The notes under the pieces were generated by a model. The model was given only the letters and a program-made list of their open reading frames with translations. It made no database searches and had not been told where the DNA came from. From NCBI GenBank assembly GCA_025890175.1, contig JANPYM010000015.1, positions 177,548 to 241,547 on the forward strand: a stretch of 64,000 nucleotides of DNA, in the 5' to 3' direction. This DNA comes from Ciborinia camelliae (lineage: Eukaryota > Ascomycota > Leotiomycetes > Helotiales > Sclerotiniaceae). Below are positions 24,633 to 35,698 of this stretch, one piece after another. The stretch's first letter is position 1; the number at the start of each line of letters is the position of its first letter. The position numbers were made by a program, and so were the translations under genes.

Positions 24633-25265
24633 TCAAACACAAGACTGGGTACTGGCAAGCTCCTTCATGCTGACCAAACGACCAAGAAAAACAGTGTTCA
24701 ACTCGCGAACCATGGTCAGAGTGTTACTCTCGATGGTTGTTATGCTTTGGATAATGTGACCTTCGAGTTCTTGGCGTCTCTTATTCAATAAGTGAAGTTG
24801 TTTCCACTGAGCTTTCTGGACCTTCATTCTGCATTATTGTTAGTAATATGAAGAAAGGGTAGTATGAGTCCTCAAAAACTCGAGGGTGAAAGCTACAATG
24901 GGATAGATATAAATATAACTATCCCATGGAAAATAGAAATGGGAATTCAACATTGAAATGAGACGGAAACGAAACCAACCTCTGAGTTCTCTTATTCTCA
25001 TATAAAACATCAAGCTTCTTCTTAACATCCTTGATGCGCTTAGCACGTTCGCTTTCAATCTTGTTGCGCTTTGCGTCACGACGTTTTTTGGTCTGTATGA
25101 TATATTGTCATTTCAAGTACAAGGAAGATTTGTTAGGAATCATACATCGGCCATCATCTGGTTGGCTCTCTGCACAAAGTCGATTGCCGTAACTGAATCA
25201 TTGGATGAGATGAGGGAAGCTGCATCGTCTTCGATGGGTACATTGTCCATAAACCGAAGTGGCAT
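24633..25265 (-). CDS. Small coiled-coil protein, uncharacterised (142 aa)
   Basis: Three exons on the minus strand: 25,265-25,146, 25,092-24,980 and 24,828-24,633. Introns are 53 bp (GTATGA...TACAG) and 151 bp (GTTGGT...TGCAG, with a CTAAC branch-point sequence just upstream). Splicing yields one frame of 142 residues. Start MPLRFMDNVP is taken because the ATG has a good context (CACAATGCC) and no other in-frame ATG lies upstream. Residues 1-40 are acidic. Residues 40-110 are highly charged with long helical heptads (KIESERAKRIKDVKKKLDVL, then KAQWKQLHLLNKRRQELE), so a coiled coil is likely. I do not recognise the family; a structural or motor-adaptor role is possible but not shown. Confidence 0.65.
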
Positions 25266-25713
25266 TGTGGATATATGGGGAGTGAAGCTGGAGAAATCGA
25301 TATCGTCGGATCTGTGAGTATTGATATAAGACGAGAGATGGTAGAGAAGTTGGAGTTTCAAGAATTTTGAGATGAAGAGAAATTGAAGCTGGAGATTTAT
25401 GATGTTGTGATGTTATGATGGTGAAAATGGAAAGTGAGATAGCTGGAGATGCATATGCATCCATGGATATGATTGAAGTTAACGATCCATCCTAGAGCCA
25501 GCCAATCAGACGTTACAGTAGTGGATTATCTTAGCATCCATCAATTCAGGTGTGCATCTATTATCCATGGCCCACTAAAATTACAAAAAGTTCCCGACCA
25601 CTTTTTTTCTCGATTTCTCGATTTCTCGATATCATCATTAAGAACATCAAAAAGAACATCAAAAATTCCCTTTGTAATAATTCTTCACCACCACACCCAA
25701 TTCTACCGCAAAG
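25266..25713. promoter_or_regulatory. Divergent region, coiled-coil gene / PXR1
   Basis: 448 bp between start codons. Near 25,605-25,628 there is a short TCTCGATT tandem repeat, and at about 25,636-25,665 repeats of AGAACATCAAAA, in the PXR1 leader. Confidence 0.45.
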
Positions 25714-27005
25714 ATGGGTCTCTCTGCCCCCAAAAAGTGTGTTTTCATGTTCCTGCCTCTTCCCAATTAATTGATCACATCAATTCACAAACTAACAAAT
25801 AAACTAACAATCATCCCTCCAGCAAAATCAAACTGTCCCACGACCCAAATAATACAAGATGGTCCGGAAATACTGACAGTTTCGGCCATCGCATGATGAA
25901 ATCGCAGGGCTGGACACCTGGCGAATATCTCGGTGCGAAAGATGCCGCGCACGCTGAATTCCATACCGCAGCCAATGCATCGCATATCCGTGTAGTGATC
26001 AAAGATAATAACTTGGGATTGGGAGCAAAAGTAGGAAGTGGAGTAGGTCATGGGGAATGTACGGGCTTGGACGTTTTTCAAAACTTACTGGGGAGATTGA
26101 ATGGAAAGGAAGAGGCGGAGATTGAGAAGGAACAGAAGGGGAGGGACGATTTGAAGAGGGCGATTTATGCGGAGAGGAAGTGGGGGAGTATTAGATTTGT
26201 GAAGGGGGGTGTGTTGATTGGAGATAAGATTCAGGATTTAATTGATGGAGAGAAGGAAAGAGTGAAGGCTTTGGAATTGAAGGGGAAGAGAAAGGCATCG
26301 GAACAGGATACTAGTAGTGAGGAGAGTGATTCTAGTTCGGGCGAGGAAGAGGAGGAGAAAACTCCGGAACCTGTGGTCGAGAAGAAGAAGTCATCGTTGA
26401 AACGAAAGAGAGATGAACAAGAAGATGAAGAGAAGACTTCCAGCAAGAAGAATAAAAAGGAGAAAAAGAACAAAAAGAGGAAGGGTGAAGATGAGGATGT
26501 CAAAGACAAGGCCGAGACCAAGAATTCAAAAAAGTCCAACAAAGATCGCAAGTCAAAATCGAAATCCACTTCCGAATCAGAAACCGAAAGCCTTGACGAA
26601 GCCGCATTAAATGCACGCAAGAAGGAGAAGAAAGAGAAAAGACGAAGAGAAAAAGAAGCAGCAGCAGCAGCAGGCGCAGATACCGAAGAAACCACCTCCA
26701 CCTCCAAATCCTCTAAAAAGAAATCCAAGAAGGATAAACATAAATCCTCCTCCAATTCCGAATCATCCACCAAAGAAAGTACACCAGTAGTCACAGGATC
26801 AAGTGGGAGATCAACGCCAATGGGTATACATTCTATACGAGCAAGAAATATTGCGCAGAAGAGAATGGCTAGTATGGATGTGGCAAGTTTGAACCAGGTT
26901 CGTATTTACATACATGATATCTTTGAGGGGGTTTCATACCACACGGAGAAGATTCAATAATGCTAATTCTTTCAATAGATTTTCATGATTAAGTCGCAGA
27001 TATAA
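25714..27005 (+). CDS. PXR1: PXR1-type G-patch protein (PinX1 homologue)
   Basis: Nucleolar G-patch protein. In yeast Pxr1/Gno1 activates the helicase Prp43 in pre-rRNA and snoRNA processing, and the family includes the telomerase inhibitor PinX1. Exons 25,714-25,736, 25,823-26,897 and 26,979-27,005 give 374 residues. Splicing of exon 1 gives MGLSAPKNKIKLSHDPNN, the expected start. The last 9-codon exon gives IFMIKSQI, the usual family ending. The G-patch is at about residues 25-75 (GHRMMKSQGWTPGEYLG... then DNNLGLGAK) followed by TGLDVFQNLLGRLNGK. Residues about 150-325 are a long Lys/Glu/Ser low-complexity tail with many KKxK blocks, which acts as the nucleolar-targeting region in the family. 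The last intron (26,898-26,978) has a GTTCGT donor, weaker than the others. Confidence 0.93.
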
Positions 27006-28777
27006 TATAGAGGATAGAGGATAGAGAGTAGAAGTGTGATTAAATGGGGATAGAAATTGAAGCAAGATTATAAATATACCGGTTTGGTTGGATAAATCGG
27101 ACAAAGTAGTTTTCGCAGGAGAGCAAATGGGGGTAAAGGAGATTGTATGTATATATCACCATACCTCCCTACCTCCCTACCTCCCTACCTCCCTACCTCC
27201 CTACCTCCCTACCTCCCTACCTCCCTACCTCCCTACCTCCCTACCTCCCTACCTCCCTACCTCCCTACCTCCCTACCTACCTACCTAGTATACTGTACAG
27301 CACGAAGAAGCACGAATACCTACAGTCCCATCAAAAAAGTCCCTCGAGCGCTGGATAATCACGAGTGATATGTAGAGCACTAGGTATCTATGAAGGTAGT
27401 TGGTTAATAAGATACAATCCCAGAGCTGTGAGTTTCTTTTCGTTCATCCGGTGCATGAATCAAATATCCAGCGAGCATAACAGAGCAGAGCAGAAGCAGT
27501 AGATTCAGAGTGTTGGTTCGTTTTTTTGCTTTTTTTTGCTTTTCCTTCCCTCCATACTATATGGCCAGCAAAATGCAAAATCAAACATACCTTACGCTTC
27601 CCTTTTCTCCCCTCCCAGACCAACCCTATACTTTTCTTAACTCGTTGAATATAAAAAATATCTAAAGATTTACATATAACGAAAGCATATATATACTACG
27701 TTGTTACATCTGAAAGGTTAGGTACCTAGAGAATAAGAAGATATGAAATTTCAAGGGTGAGTGGGGCAGGTAGTAATATTATCATCAATGATTATTGGCT
27801 CATAAAAGAAGGAATCTGTTTTGTTGTACACCTACTATTCATTTATATCAAAATATAACCTTGCTTTGACAAGCTTATCTCCTTCTCCTTCTCCTCCTCC
27901 TCCTCCTCCTCCAACAACAAGGTCCATGAAGTTCCATATCTATCTAGGTACATCAGAGAGCAAGTCACTCACTCACAATGCCAGAAGAGTCAGTCAGTCC
28001 ATTTGAATTTCATTTCATTTGAATTGTTTTTATTTCACATCCCCCAAGCCCCCAATGTCGAGGACAGCCAGCTAGCTAATGGGCCATGTAAAGTAACATT
28101 ACAATTTTGAAAAATAGAAGGCCAGCAGCGCAGGAAAAGCCCAAACGCATAAATATCCGATCCCATCCCATTTCTTTCATTTCAGTCATTTAAAAGTAAG
28201 TCACGCCATCGCGCCCCCCCAATCGCAGCGAAGTACAAGCGCCAGCAATATAAAGAGCTTCATCAATCATCATTCTGGATATTTCATCCATCCATCCATA
28301 TTCCCATCACATACAATGTCCGAGAGCGCCAGTCTTCTCGGCAACCTTTGTATCTTCTGCTCCATTCCATATTCTGAACCCCAGCAAGCACTGTAGCTAG
28401 CTCTTGCACACCCCAAAAAAGAAAGTAAAACAAATCCCAAGAATGAAACGTCCAGCGTATACTCCAATATCCGATCACCTAATCGTATATCCTTCCAATT
28501 CTCGCTCTACACCGAGCTGTAAATATTTCTGATTCTTCTGCTTCGCTCATTCCTTACGTCTGTTCATCCCCAGTTTCGTAAATCTGACATTCCGTATCCA
28601 TATTGTATTGAAGCGAAAGCAATTGTTTGCTTGATGGTTAGAAAAGAAAATTTCTTTGTTCCCAAAACGACCGACCAAATACACGCCAAAATTTTGAAGG
28701 AGCGATCTAGCTCATGATCATTCTCATGCTATTGCTCGAGAAAGACAAAGGAAATCCGTCTGCGCAACCACACCAAA
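27006..28777. other. Gene-free stretch with minisatellite, ~1.8 kb
   Basis: Contains presumed 3' untranslated regions of PXR1 and of the Ser/Pro-rich gene, an (ACCTCCCT)n minisatellite at 27,163-27,288 and a CTCCTC run at 27,883-27,912. Only short frames are present and none resembles a protein. Confidence 0.55.
27163..27288 (+). repeat. Minisatellite, 8-bp unit ACCTCCCT, ~15 copies
   Basis: Perfect tandem copies of an 8-bp unit, ending in CCTACCTACCTAG. Because 8 is not a multiple of 3, the same tripeptide-like pattern (PTSLPPYL) appears in every frame, so the reading frames across it are artefacts. Likely length-variable among strains. Confidence 0.9.
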
Positions 28778-29626
28778 TCAATCCATGTAGAAATCACCCT
28801 TCAAGATACGTTCTTGAAAAGCATCTGGCTGCTTCCGAGCGGGCTTCGGTGGAGCAGTAGGAGGGATGACGGAAGTGGGAGGAGATGGGACATCACCAAT
28901 ACTCTTAGCCCGCTCATGCATCGGCACATGAAATCTTTGATTGTTCGGCGGAGAGGTAGACATGGAAGGGCGTTGAGATTGAGAGACTGTACTCTCTGCA
29001 CGAGATCTAAGCTGCTCGGACCAGTTGAAACCGCCTTCACCTGGACGAGCAGAAGAAGCAAAGTCAGAGGGGGTTTTGGGTTTTGATTGCGTGCTTGCCT
29101 GATGAGACTGAGTTCTTGGAGGGGTTACCCTACCACCTCCTTGAGAACCTGCTGGAATTGGGGGTAATGTAGAAGTAGAATAAGAAGGTGTTCTACCATT
29201 TGTGCCAGGACTACCGCTACCTGTTCGAACAGTTCGGAGTGCTTGAGCACCAAATGACATACGACGTGCAAATGGTGTAGCTGGAGTACTTGTGAGAGGA
29301 CCTTCATCATCATCAATCGCACTTTCATCGATTGATCCGGAACCCGTAGTTGAAACACTACCGCGTCGACCACCAAAGGGGAATGCCGATGATTGTGTGG
29401 GAGATGCACCAGATAGACCAAGAGTAGAGATTGACATTCGTCTCTTTGGATCTTGTGATGCGGCTGTGTTAATGGGACCAGGGAACGGGCCGACCGGACC
29501 TCCGGCAGATGTGCTATTGGAACGGAAGATATTGGTAAAGGTTTGTGCAGTAATGGAACTGCGACGAGGTCTAGAGGAGGATTCGTTGGGAGGAGTAGTA
29601 TTGCCGTTCTTGCCGTTTGAAGACAT
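28778..29626 (-). CDS. Ser/Pro-rich protein with conserved C-terminus (282 aa)
   Basis: Single-exon minus-strand frame starting MSSNGKNGNTTPPNESSSRP. It is low-complexity and rich in Ser, Thr, Pro and Gly. It contains repeated RRxS-type sites (RRSSITAQTF, KRRMSISTLG, GRRGSVSTTG, FARRMSFGAQ), which fit the consensus of basophilic kinases such as PKA and could be 14-3-3 binding sites. The last part is more ordered: GGFNWSEQLRSRAESTVS, then FHVPMHERAKSIGDVPSPP and the end QPDAFQERILKGDFYMD. The C-terminal block and the RRxS sites resemble a conserved but unnamed ascomycete family. No membrane segment or enzyme domain. The long 5' region (to about 30,400) is rich in simple repeats. Confidence 0.7.
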   Translation of the reverse strand: MSSNGKNGNTTPPNESSSRPRRSSITAQTFTNIFRSNSTSAGGPVGPFPGPINTAASQDPKRRMSISTLGLSGASPTQSSAFPFGGRRGSVSTTGSGSIDESAIDDDEGPLTSTPATPFARRMSFGAQALRTVRTGSGSPGTNGRTPSYSTSTLPPIPAGSQGGGRVTPPRTQSHQASTQSKPKTPSDFASSARPGEGGFNWSEQLRSRAESTVSQSQRPSMSTSPPNNQRFHVPMHERAKSIGDVPSPPTSVIPPTAPPKPARKQPDAFQERILKGDFYMD

Positions 29627-31875
29627 ATCTGCGTCTGCTTATAGATTGAGTATGCAGGTGTTGTAAGGTAAGGTTATGAAATTTATTGGTCGAGTACCAC
29701 AGCGAAGATGTTGGATGAGTTGAGCTTAAGCGTGTTTGTATGTGAATTTGAGTGAGAGATTCTGGAAATGGCCGTAAGCTGCTCTCTCAGCTTCGGGGTA
29801 ATGAGTAGAAGATGAAGACTTCGATCTGTATCGTGTTGAGGAATCCTTTGTCGTTTGGAAATGAAGTTTACTGGACTTAAAAAAAGTTGGTATGAACGGA
29901 GTGATCCCCCAAGAGGAGTTTCTTTGTTCTCAAGTTTTTTCGGATTTCGGTGAAGTCACCTATTATTGCAGGTGATTGATGGATGGATGGATTGATTGGT
30001 AACTTTTATCGGCGTGTGGGGTAAGAACCTTGGAAGGCGTTGATTGATCTTTGGGTGGGTGCTCGTTGGTTGAGGTTCGACAATGATGGATGATGGATGG
30101 TGGAGGTGAAGGTGAAGGGTGAAGGGTGAAGGGTGAAGTAAAAAAAAGAATTCTAAGAGGGGAAGAGTGAAGAGTGAAGAGAAGGAAGGTGTGAAGGGTA
30201 AAAAAGGTAATGTGATGAGGAATGAAGATGATTTTAAATAAATTGGTAGATGGGAAGGAGGGAGAAGACCACATAACATAATCATAATCATAGGTAGAGG
30301 CAGAGGGGGGAGAGAGGGAGAGAGACTGGAAAGGTGGTGGAAGTGGAGGAAGTGGAAGTGGAAGTGGAAAGAACCAAGCAAGCAACCAACCAACCAATCA
30401 ACCAATCAACCAATCTGATTCACCCGCCAAACCAACCCACCTTGATAAAAAGGTAGAATGGGCCTATACCTTACATGATTCATCCATGTCTAGCTCACGG
30501 TCGCTAAGGCTTTCCCCGCAAACAAAACCCGTACTAAAAGTGGAAGCTAGACCTAATTGATTTCTGACGTCGTTTCTGACAAGGAACCTTGAGAGACTTG
30601 GAAGTTTGAGAAGGAAGTTTAAGAAGCAATAGCTCATCGAGGTCTTTACTTTATTATTATGGACTTTATTACCTTTAAAAGAGCTTATCAATCAATATCA
30701 ATCAACATCAATCAATATCAATCAACATCATCGACCAATCAACATCATTCAACATATTTCTTAATTAATTCATCACTCGGACTTCGGAAATCATATTTAT
30801 TATTATAATGATTTCTTTGTATCTAACTCTCTACCTATCAATTGATACTACCTACCTGCCGGAATGCTTTGTTGACATTTTATCAAAAATCATCAGATGA
30901 TTAATATGAGAGAAGGGAAGAGTGACAAATCAATTGACACATCTACTTGGACAAAGAAAAAGTTCTACAAATTACTCAATCCTTAACTACCGACATTCCT
31001 AGGTCAAATTATATCATTGCGTGATCGTGATTGTGACGGTACCCCCCAAAAAGTACGATTAATCGTATGAACTTCTGATGAACTCCTGATGAACTCCTGA
31101 TGAACTCATGCTCAGGTGTTGTATCTGCAACCCTCTCGTGCTTTTTTTAAGTATCGTAGAACATTGTCGCCACACATCGGCATGATCCGAAAAACAAAAA
31201 AAGGAATCTTCAATTTGATTCATTTCTATTTCTACTTCTCCTCTGATCGGATCCCCTTCTATCATGAACGACCTCCCAGTGCTCAGTGCTTGTTCATTTC
31301 AAGTGCAAGTTCAATCTTGGTAAGGTATTGATCGGTATTGATCGGTATTAAACCTTTCCACATCATTATTCGACAACCTTACACAACATAATCAATCGAC
31401 TTTATTCTACTCGAGTAGCTACCTAGTAGGTTATAGATTATTCTTTCTAGGTAGGATTCTCAAGAATTTACTCCCTCCTTTTGACCTTTCTACTCTTCTA
31501 TGATTGGTCCTATCATTCCACATCTGCCGTACGGTATCTATCCAAAATACACTGCAGCTTTCGGTGGAGCTTTCCCCAGATTTAAGTGGTTCAGGGAACA
31601 TTTCACAACTGTTCAAGATAATCTTGCATGCATTTGTTGCATTTTGGTGCATTTCTTATGCCAATCGATGAAGGCTTCATATATATTTCTCTTTTTTTAA
31701 TCTCATAAATGATATTTTAACCTTTTTTTATATTTGGTTGTCATTCTCCAAGGTAGTCATCACCAAGATATGTTGGATGGATGATGAATGATCGACAGTC
31801 TTATATACTTTGGACGGGATAGGAAGAGACACTCATCGATTCATTGAAACGATGATAAGGCAAACAACTCCTTGA

Positions 31876-31878
<3 letters not shown>

Positions 31879-31912
<34 letters not shown>
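31879..31912. repeat. (AT)n microsatellite, ~16 copies
   Basis: Uninterrupted AT dinucleotide run in otherwise mixed sequence. Confidence 0.9.
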
Positions 31913-31914
<2 letters not shown>

Positions 31915-34785
31915 AATATTCTCCATGATCTTCAAGATCATCGAAAGACCTCAGGAAGATCAATTCTCGAATTCGTCAATGATTGCCATTTTCCGAAACA
32001 ACCACAGGCTTGAGTGGTGGCGAAGTGATGTCGTGATGATTCAATATTTGTCTACCCATTCATTTCAGATGCGAGCAAGGTTAATAACCCCTAAGCTGTG
32101 TGATGGCTCCTGATTGCAGGAGCTTCTCAAAATCGATACGCAAAGCTTCCATTATGGAATCCAAAAACTTCGATTCCTCGTTTTCTCGTGATACTGTGAG
32201 AACAAAGGCTGTGCTCTATTCATCCAATCATAGGTTTGAAGTATGATCCTCATTCCGAAAGGGATAGTAGATCTTTTTTCTATGGAAGAGTAATGTAAAC
32301 ATGATGAAGTCATCAAAATCATTTTAACTCTATGATTTCAACTTGGTACCAGGATCAGATACCATTTATTGACGATTCGTTGTCTGCTCGCCGCTTTGTA
32401 AATTCTCTCGCGTGTTCACGTGATCTATCCACACGACCGTACACTACCTAACTTGCATCAATGTTCTTTATCTGCATGTGTTCTTTGTCTCCGAAGTTCA
32501 ACCTAAAATCAGTTATACATTCATGCCAAGTAGCCCACGCGCAAGAAAGTTCTTGGGGGCCTCGAAAGGTATCTTTGTATCTTCAAATCCAGATTATTAC
32601 GGATACATGCATCTAAGACTCCAAGTCCAACCAAGTGGAATTATGTGCACCGTAAAGGGTTTAGCAAAAGAACTATCGAGAGCATTACATGAGCTCCACC
32701 TGAGCTACAAAGAGTCAGAAATGATGTCAAGGATTCCATCGAATCATGCTTCTCGAATCTCGAGGCATGAAAGTAAGTTTTCTTTGACAACCCTCTAGTA
32801 TGCGTAGCAGCTCTGCGTCATTCTCAATTCTCATATCCACGTAAAATATCTCTTAACTCACTGTGCATTCACTCCAACCAAATCCTAGTACCGATTTGAA
32901 GTCTTCAATATAAACCGCACTGGTCAAATCAGGTACTGTAGTAAGTACATCCTTCTCCAGAAATGACTACTCGAGAGATGAGGATCTCTATACCAAATTT
33001 TTGATTCCCGACTTGCGCCATCCATATCAAGTCCTTCAATGTTCAATACATTTTCAAAATCTTAATCTCAATCCCAATAAACGATTCATCCTTTCTTAAG
33101 ACTGCTCACGTCAATCTTTACATAGGTACCTACCTAGTCTTGAGTCAATTCCCAATCTACAAGTGACAACACTACCATTTCCTAAAACCAACATTATTTC
33201 GCAAAGCCAAGAAAATAATCTATAGCCAGGTAGGTACTGTTGTATTCATGGCAAGAACTTGCGAAAAATGCCTCAAACTTAATGGGAAGCTAAAACCTTA
33301 CCTACCTACCTACCTACCTAATGCTATGTCCCCTTTTAAGCCTCTTAAGATACCTATCATATATGTCATAATTCCTATCTAGCTTCCGATTCCCATAGGA
33401 TGGGATAATGCCGCGGTTTAAAACTTTCATGTTCCTTTTTATTCGTTGGCTGTGGCTACCTAGGTAGGTAGTATTTATTGGTATTGAAATGCGGGGAGAG
33501 GTCGAGGTGGGGGAAGGGGGGTATTTGTTTGACGTTTACTTGTCAATTGGTTTTAATCTAAACTCTGGGGTTCCAATCGTTTGGACTCTGGACTATCCGT
33601 TAGGTACCTAGGTAATTCATACCGTATATAAAATTAAAATAAATTCAAGAACCAAGAATTCTGTGATTGTCGGATTCCATTACTTTACATATTATTCTTT
33701 CTTCTGAACTACATATTCGATACCTTGATCCTTCCTTCGCCATTCATTGGACTGCAGGGGCCCGGATTCTTTGATATTGTTATTTATTTTGGGGGAACTG
33801 GATCACTACCTAGATCATCAATTATGTAGGTATTGATCAGATGATTTAAACTAGACTGACTGACTGACTAACTGACTGTATGCTGAAAATCTAGGTCCTT
33901 CTACTTCTACTTCTACTTCTCTACAGTATAATACAATATAATACAATACCCACTCCCCTCAAAGACAAATAATATCGCATCGCCACACCCCCTCTCATTC
34001 TGGGAAGATGCCAAAAAGAAAAAGTAAATATGGAAGATCGATACTATACCATACTATACATGTCCTTGAAGTCTTGGTGAAAGAAAGATGATGATGATAT
34101 CTGGATTCTTAGAATGGATAGAATATTCATTCATTTCTTCCTGTGGCTGTGTGTACAATTATGGAATGGAATGTATAAAATATATAAAACAAATGCAAGT
34201 GCAAGTCTAGGATGAAAATTTCAAATCAAAGATAGAATAGGATAGGATGGGATTGAGTATTCTTTCTAGTATTCTTTCTCTCTTTCTTTCCTTTTCTCCT
34301 CAGTGGTATCCCTCAGTGGTATGTATTATAGACCGATTGATTTGTTCGTAAGGTTGTTTAAATTTGAATTTGAATTTGAAGATTTGGATCTGGAAAATGT
34401 ATCGGGAGAATTGGATTTCTTTTCTTGGATGTGGGGGGACGCGGATAAGAAGAAGAGTATGAGGATTTCTCTTCTTGGATGCGGGGATGGAATGAATAAG
34501 ATAACCTTAAGCATAACCTCCAAATCCATAGCGGTATCGGATATGGCCAGCCTATCGATTTCTGCAGCACAGTTATGAATCCATTTCGAGCTGTAGTTAC
34601 CTAATTATGACCCTTGATCTATTTGCTTTGCATGCAGCTCATTTCTTATATCTCATTCGTAATTCTTGTGCTCATCCATGCAGTCTTTTGTTTTAATCTT
34701 CCTCTTTTTTTCATTTCACTCAGCTGGGTATTCTTAAGTGATCATTCGATATTTTTCTTCTTCTATCCTTGGTAATGCATTATTG

Positions 34786-35157
34786 AGGAAGAGGAAGAGG
34801 AAAAGGAAGAAGAAAAGGAAGAGGAAGAGGAAGAGAAAGAAGAAGAGGAAAAGAAAAAGAAAGAGAAAAAGGAAAAGAAAAAGGAAAAGGAAAAGGAAAA
34901 GAAAGAGGAAGAGGAAAAGGAAAAGAAAAAGGAAAAGAAAGAAAAAGAGAAAAAGGAAAAGGAAGAGAAAAAGAAAGAGAAAGAGAAAGAGAAAGAGGAA
35001 AAGAAAAAGAAAAAGGAAAAGGAAGAGGAAGAGGAAAAGGAAAAGGAAAAGGAAAAGGAAAAGAAAGAGAAAGAGGAAGAGAAAAAGAAAGAGAAAAAGG
35101 AAGAGAAAGAGGAAGAGGAAGAGGAAGAGGAAGAGGAAGGGGAAGGGGAAGGGGAAT
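34786..35157 (+). repeat. ~370-bp polypurine tract (GAAAAG/GGAAGA repeats)
   Basis: The + strand is essentially pure A/G for about 370 bases, built from degenerate 6-bp units such as GGAAAA, GAAAGA and GGAAGA. Because the unit length is divisible by 3, all six frames stay open: Lys/Arg/Glu-rich on the + strand and Phe/Leu/Ser/Pro-rich on the - strand. These are composition artefacts, not genes. Such mirror-type purine tracts can adopt triplex (H-DNA) structure. Confidence 0.9.
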
Positions 35158-35698
35158 GCTGGGTATGTGTATACCAAGTGGTCGACATGTTTTCTGAAAC
35201 ATTGTTGGGATCACATTTTGGGTGGCCATCAACGACCACAAATATTCTCTTGGTTAAGATCAAATTAGTTGATCACTTCTCACCGTTTGGAGTCCAGACT
35301 CACATAGGAAAATTTCATACTAGGTTCCTTACCTTATTGTGAAACCTCCACTTGAGTAGTCCGTATTCTTTCATCACATCTGGAGCAGTAAGCAATATCC
35401 CATGTACTAGGTAAGTCAAAGAATGCCAGATAAAGTCCCAAAACAAGAGTCAAGACTGGATTGATTTAACAAAACAAATCTAATGTAATTTAATGTCGAA
35501 CAATGACAAAACTCAAAACCTGTTAATGACATACGTGTGGAGTTAAACCAGTTCTTCTCTTGACAACTTAAACCATCTAGACTCCATATGCGGTACAAAT
35601 GAAGAATATTCTTCCAAAAACTCTAAGAATCTAGTATCTATATCTACCACCCTTTCCTGCTACTTCTCTGTCCACGGGACATGATCATGATATAAAAG

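Larger units (their letters stand above)
29627..35698. other. 6-kb gene-free stretch rich in simple repeats
   Basis: No protein-like frame of convincing length. It contains GGTGAAG repeats (30,103-30,140), ATCAATCAAC repeats (about 30,690-30,735), an (AT)n run, CCTACCTA runs near 33,300-33,322, a 370-bp purine tract (34,786-35,157) and the 3' region of the PIN-like gene. A weak 91-codon frame from the ATG at 32,523 was not accepted. This may hold long untranslated regions or noncoding RNA, which cannot be seen from sequence alone. Confidence 0.5.

Noticed and set aside
26231..26794. 187-residue minus-strand frame rich in Ser, Phe and Leu
   Set aside because: It is the antisense of the Lys/Glu/Ser tail of PXR1, which has good splice and domain evidence on the plus strand.
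29956..30405. 149-residue His/Leu/Pro-rich minus-strand frame
   Set aside because: Driven by GGTGAAG and GGAAGTG simple repeats; a second overlapping frame is equally long; no family resemblance.
32478..32798. Plus-strand frame of about 91 codons from the ATG at 32,523
   Set aside because: Isolated, no domain, no splice context, poor protein-like composition; could be real but not supportable.
34738..35268. Open frames of 147-176 residues on both strands (Lys/Arg/Glu or Phe/Leu/Ser rich)
   Set aside because: All six frames are open because of the hexanucleotide purine repeat; composition artefact.
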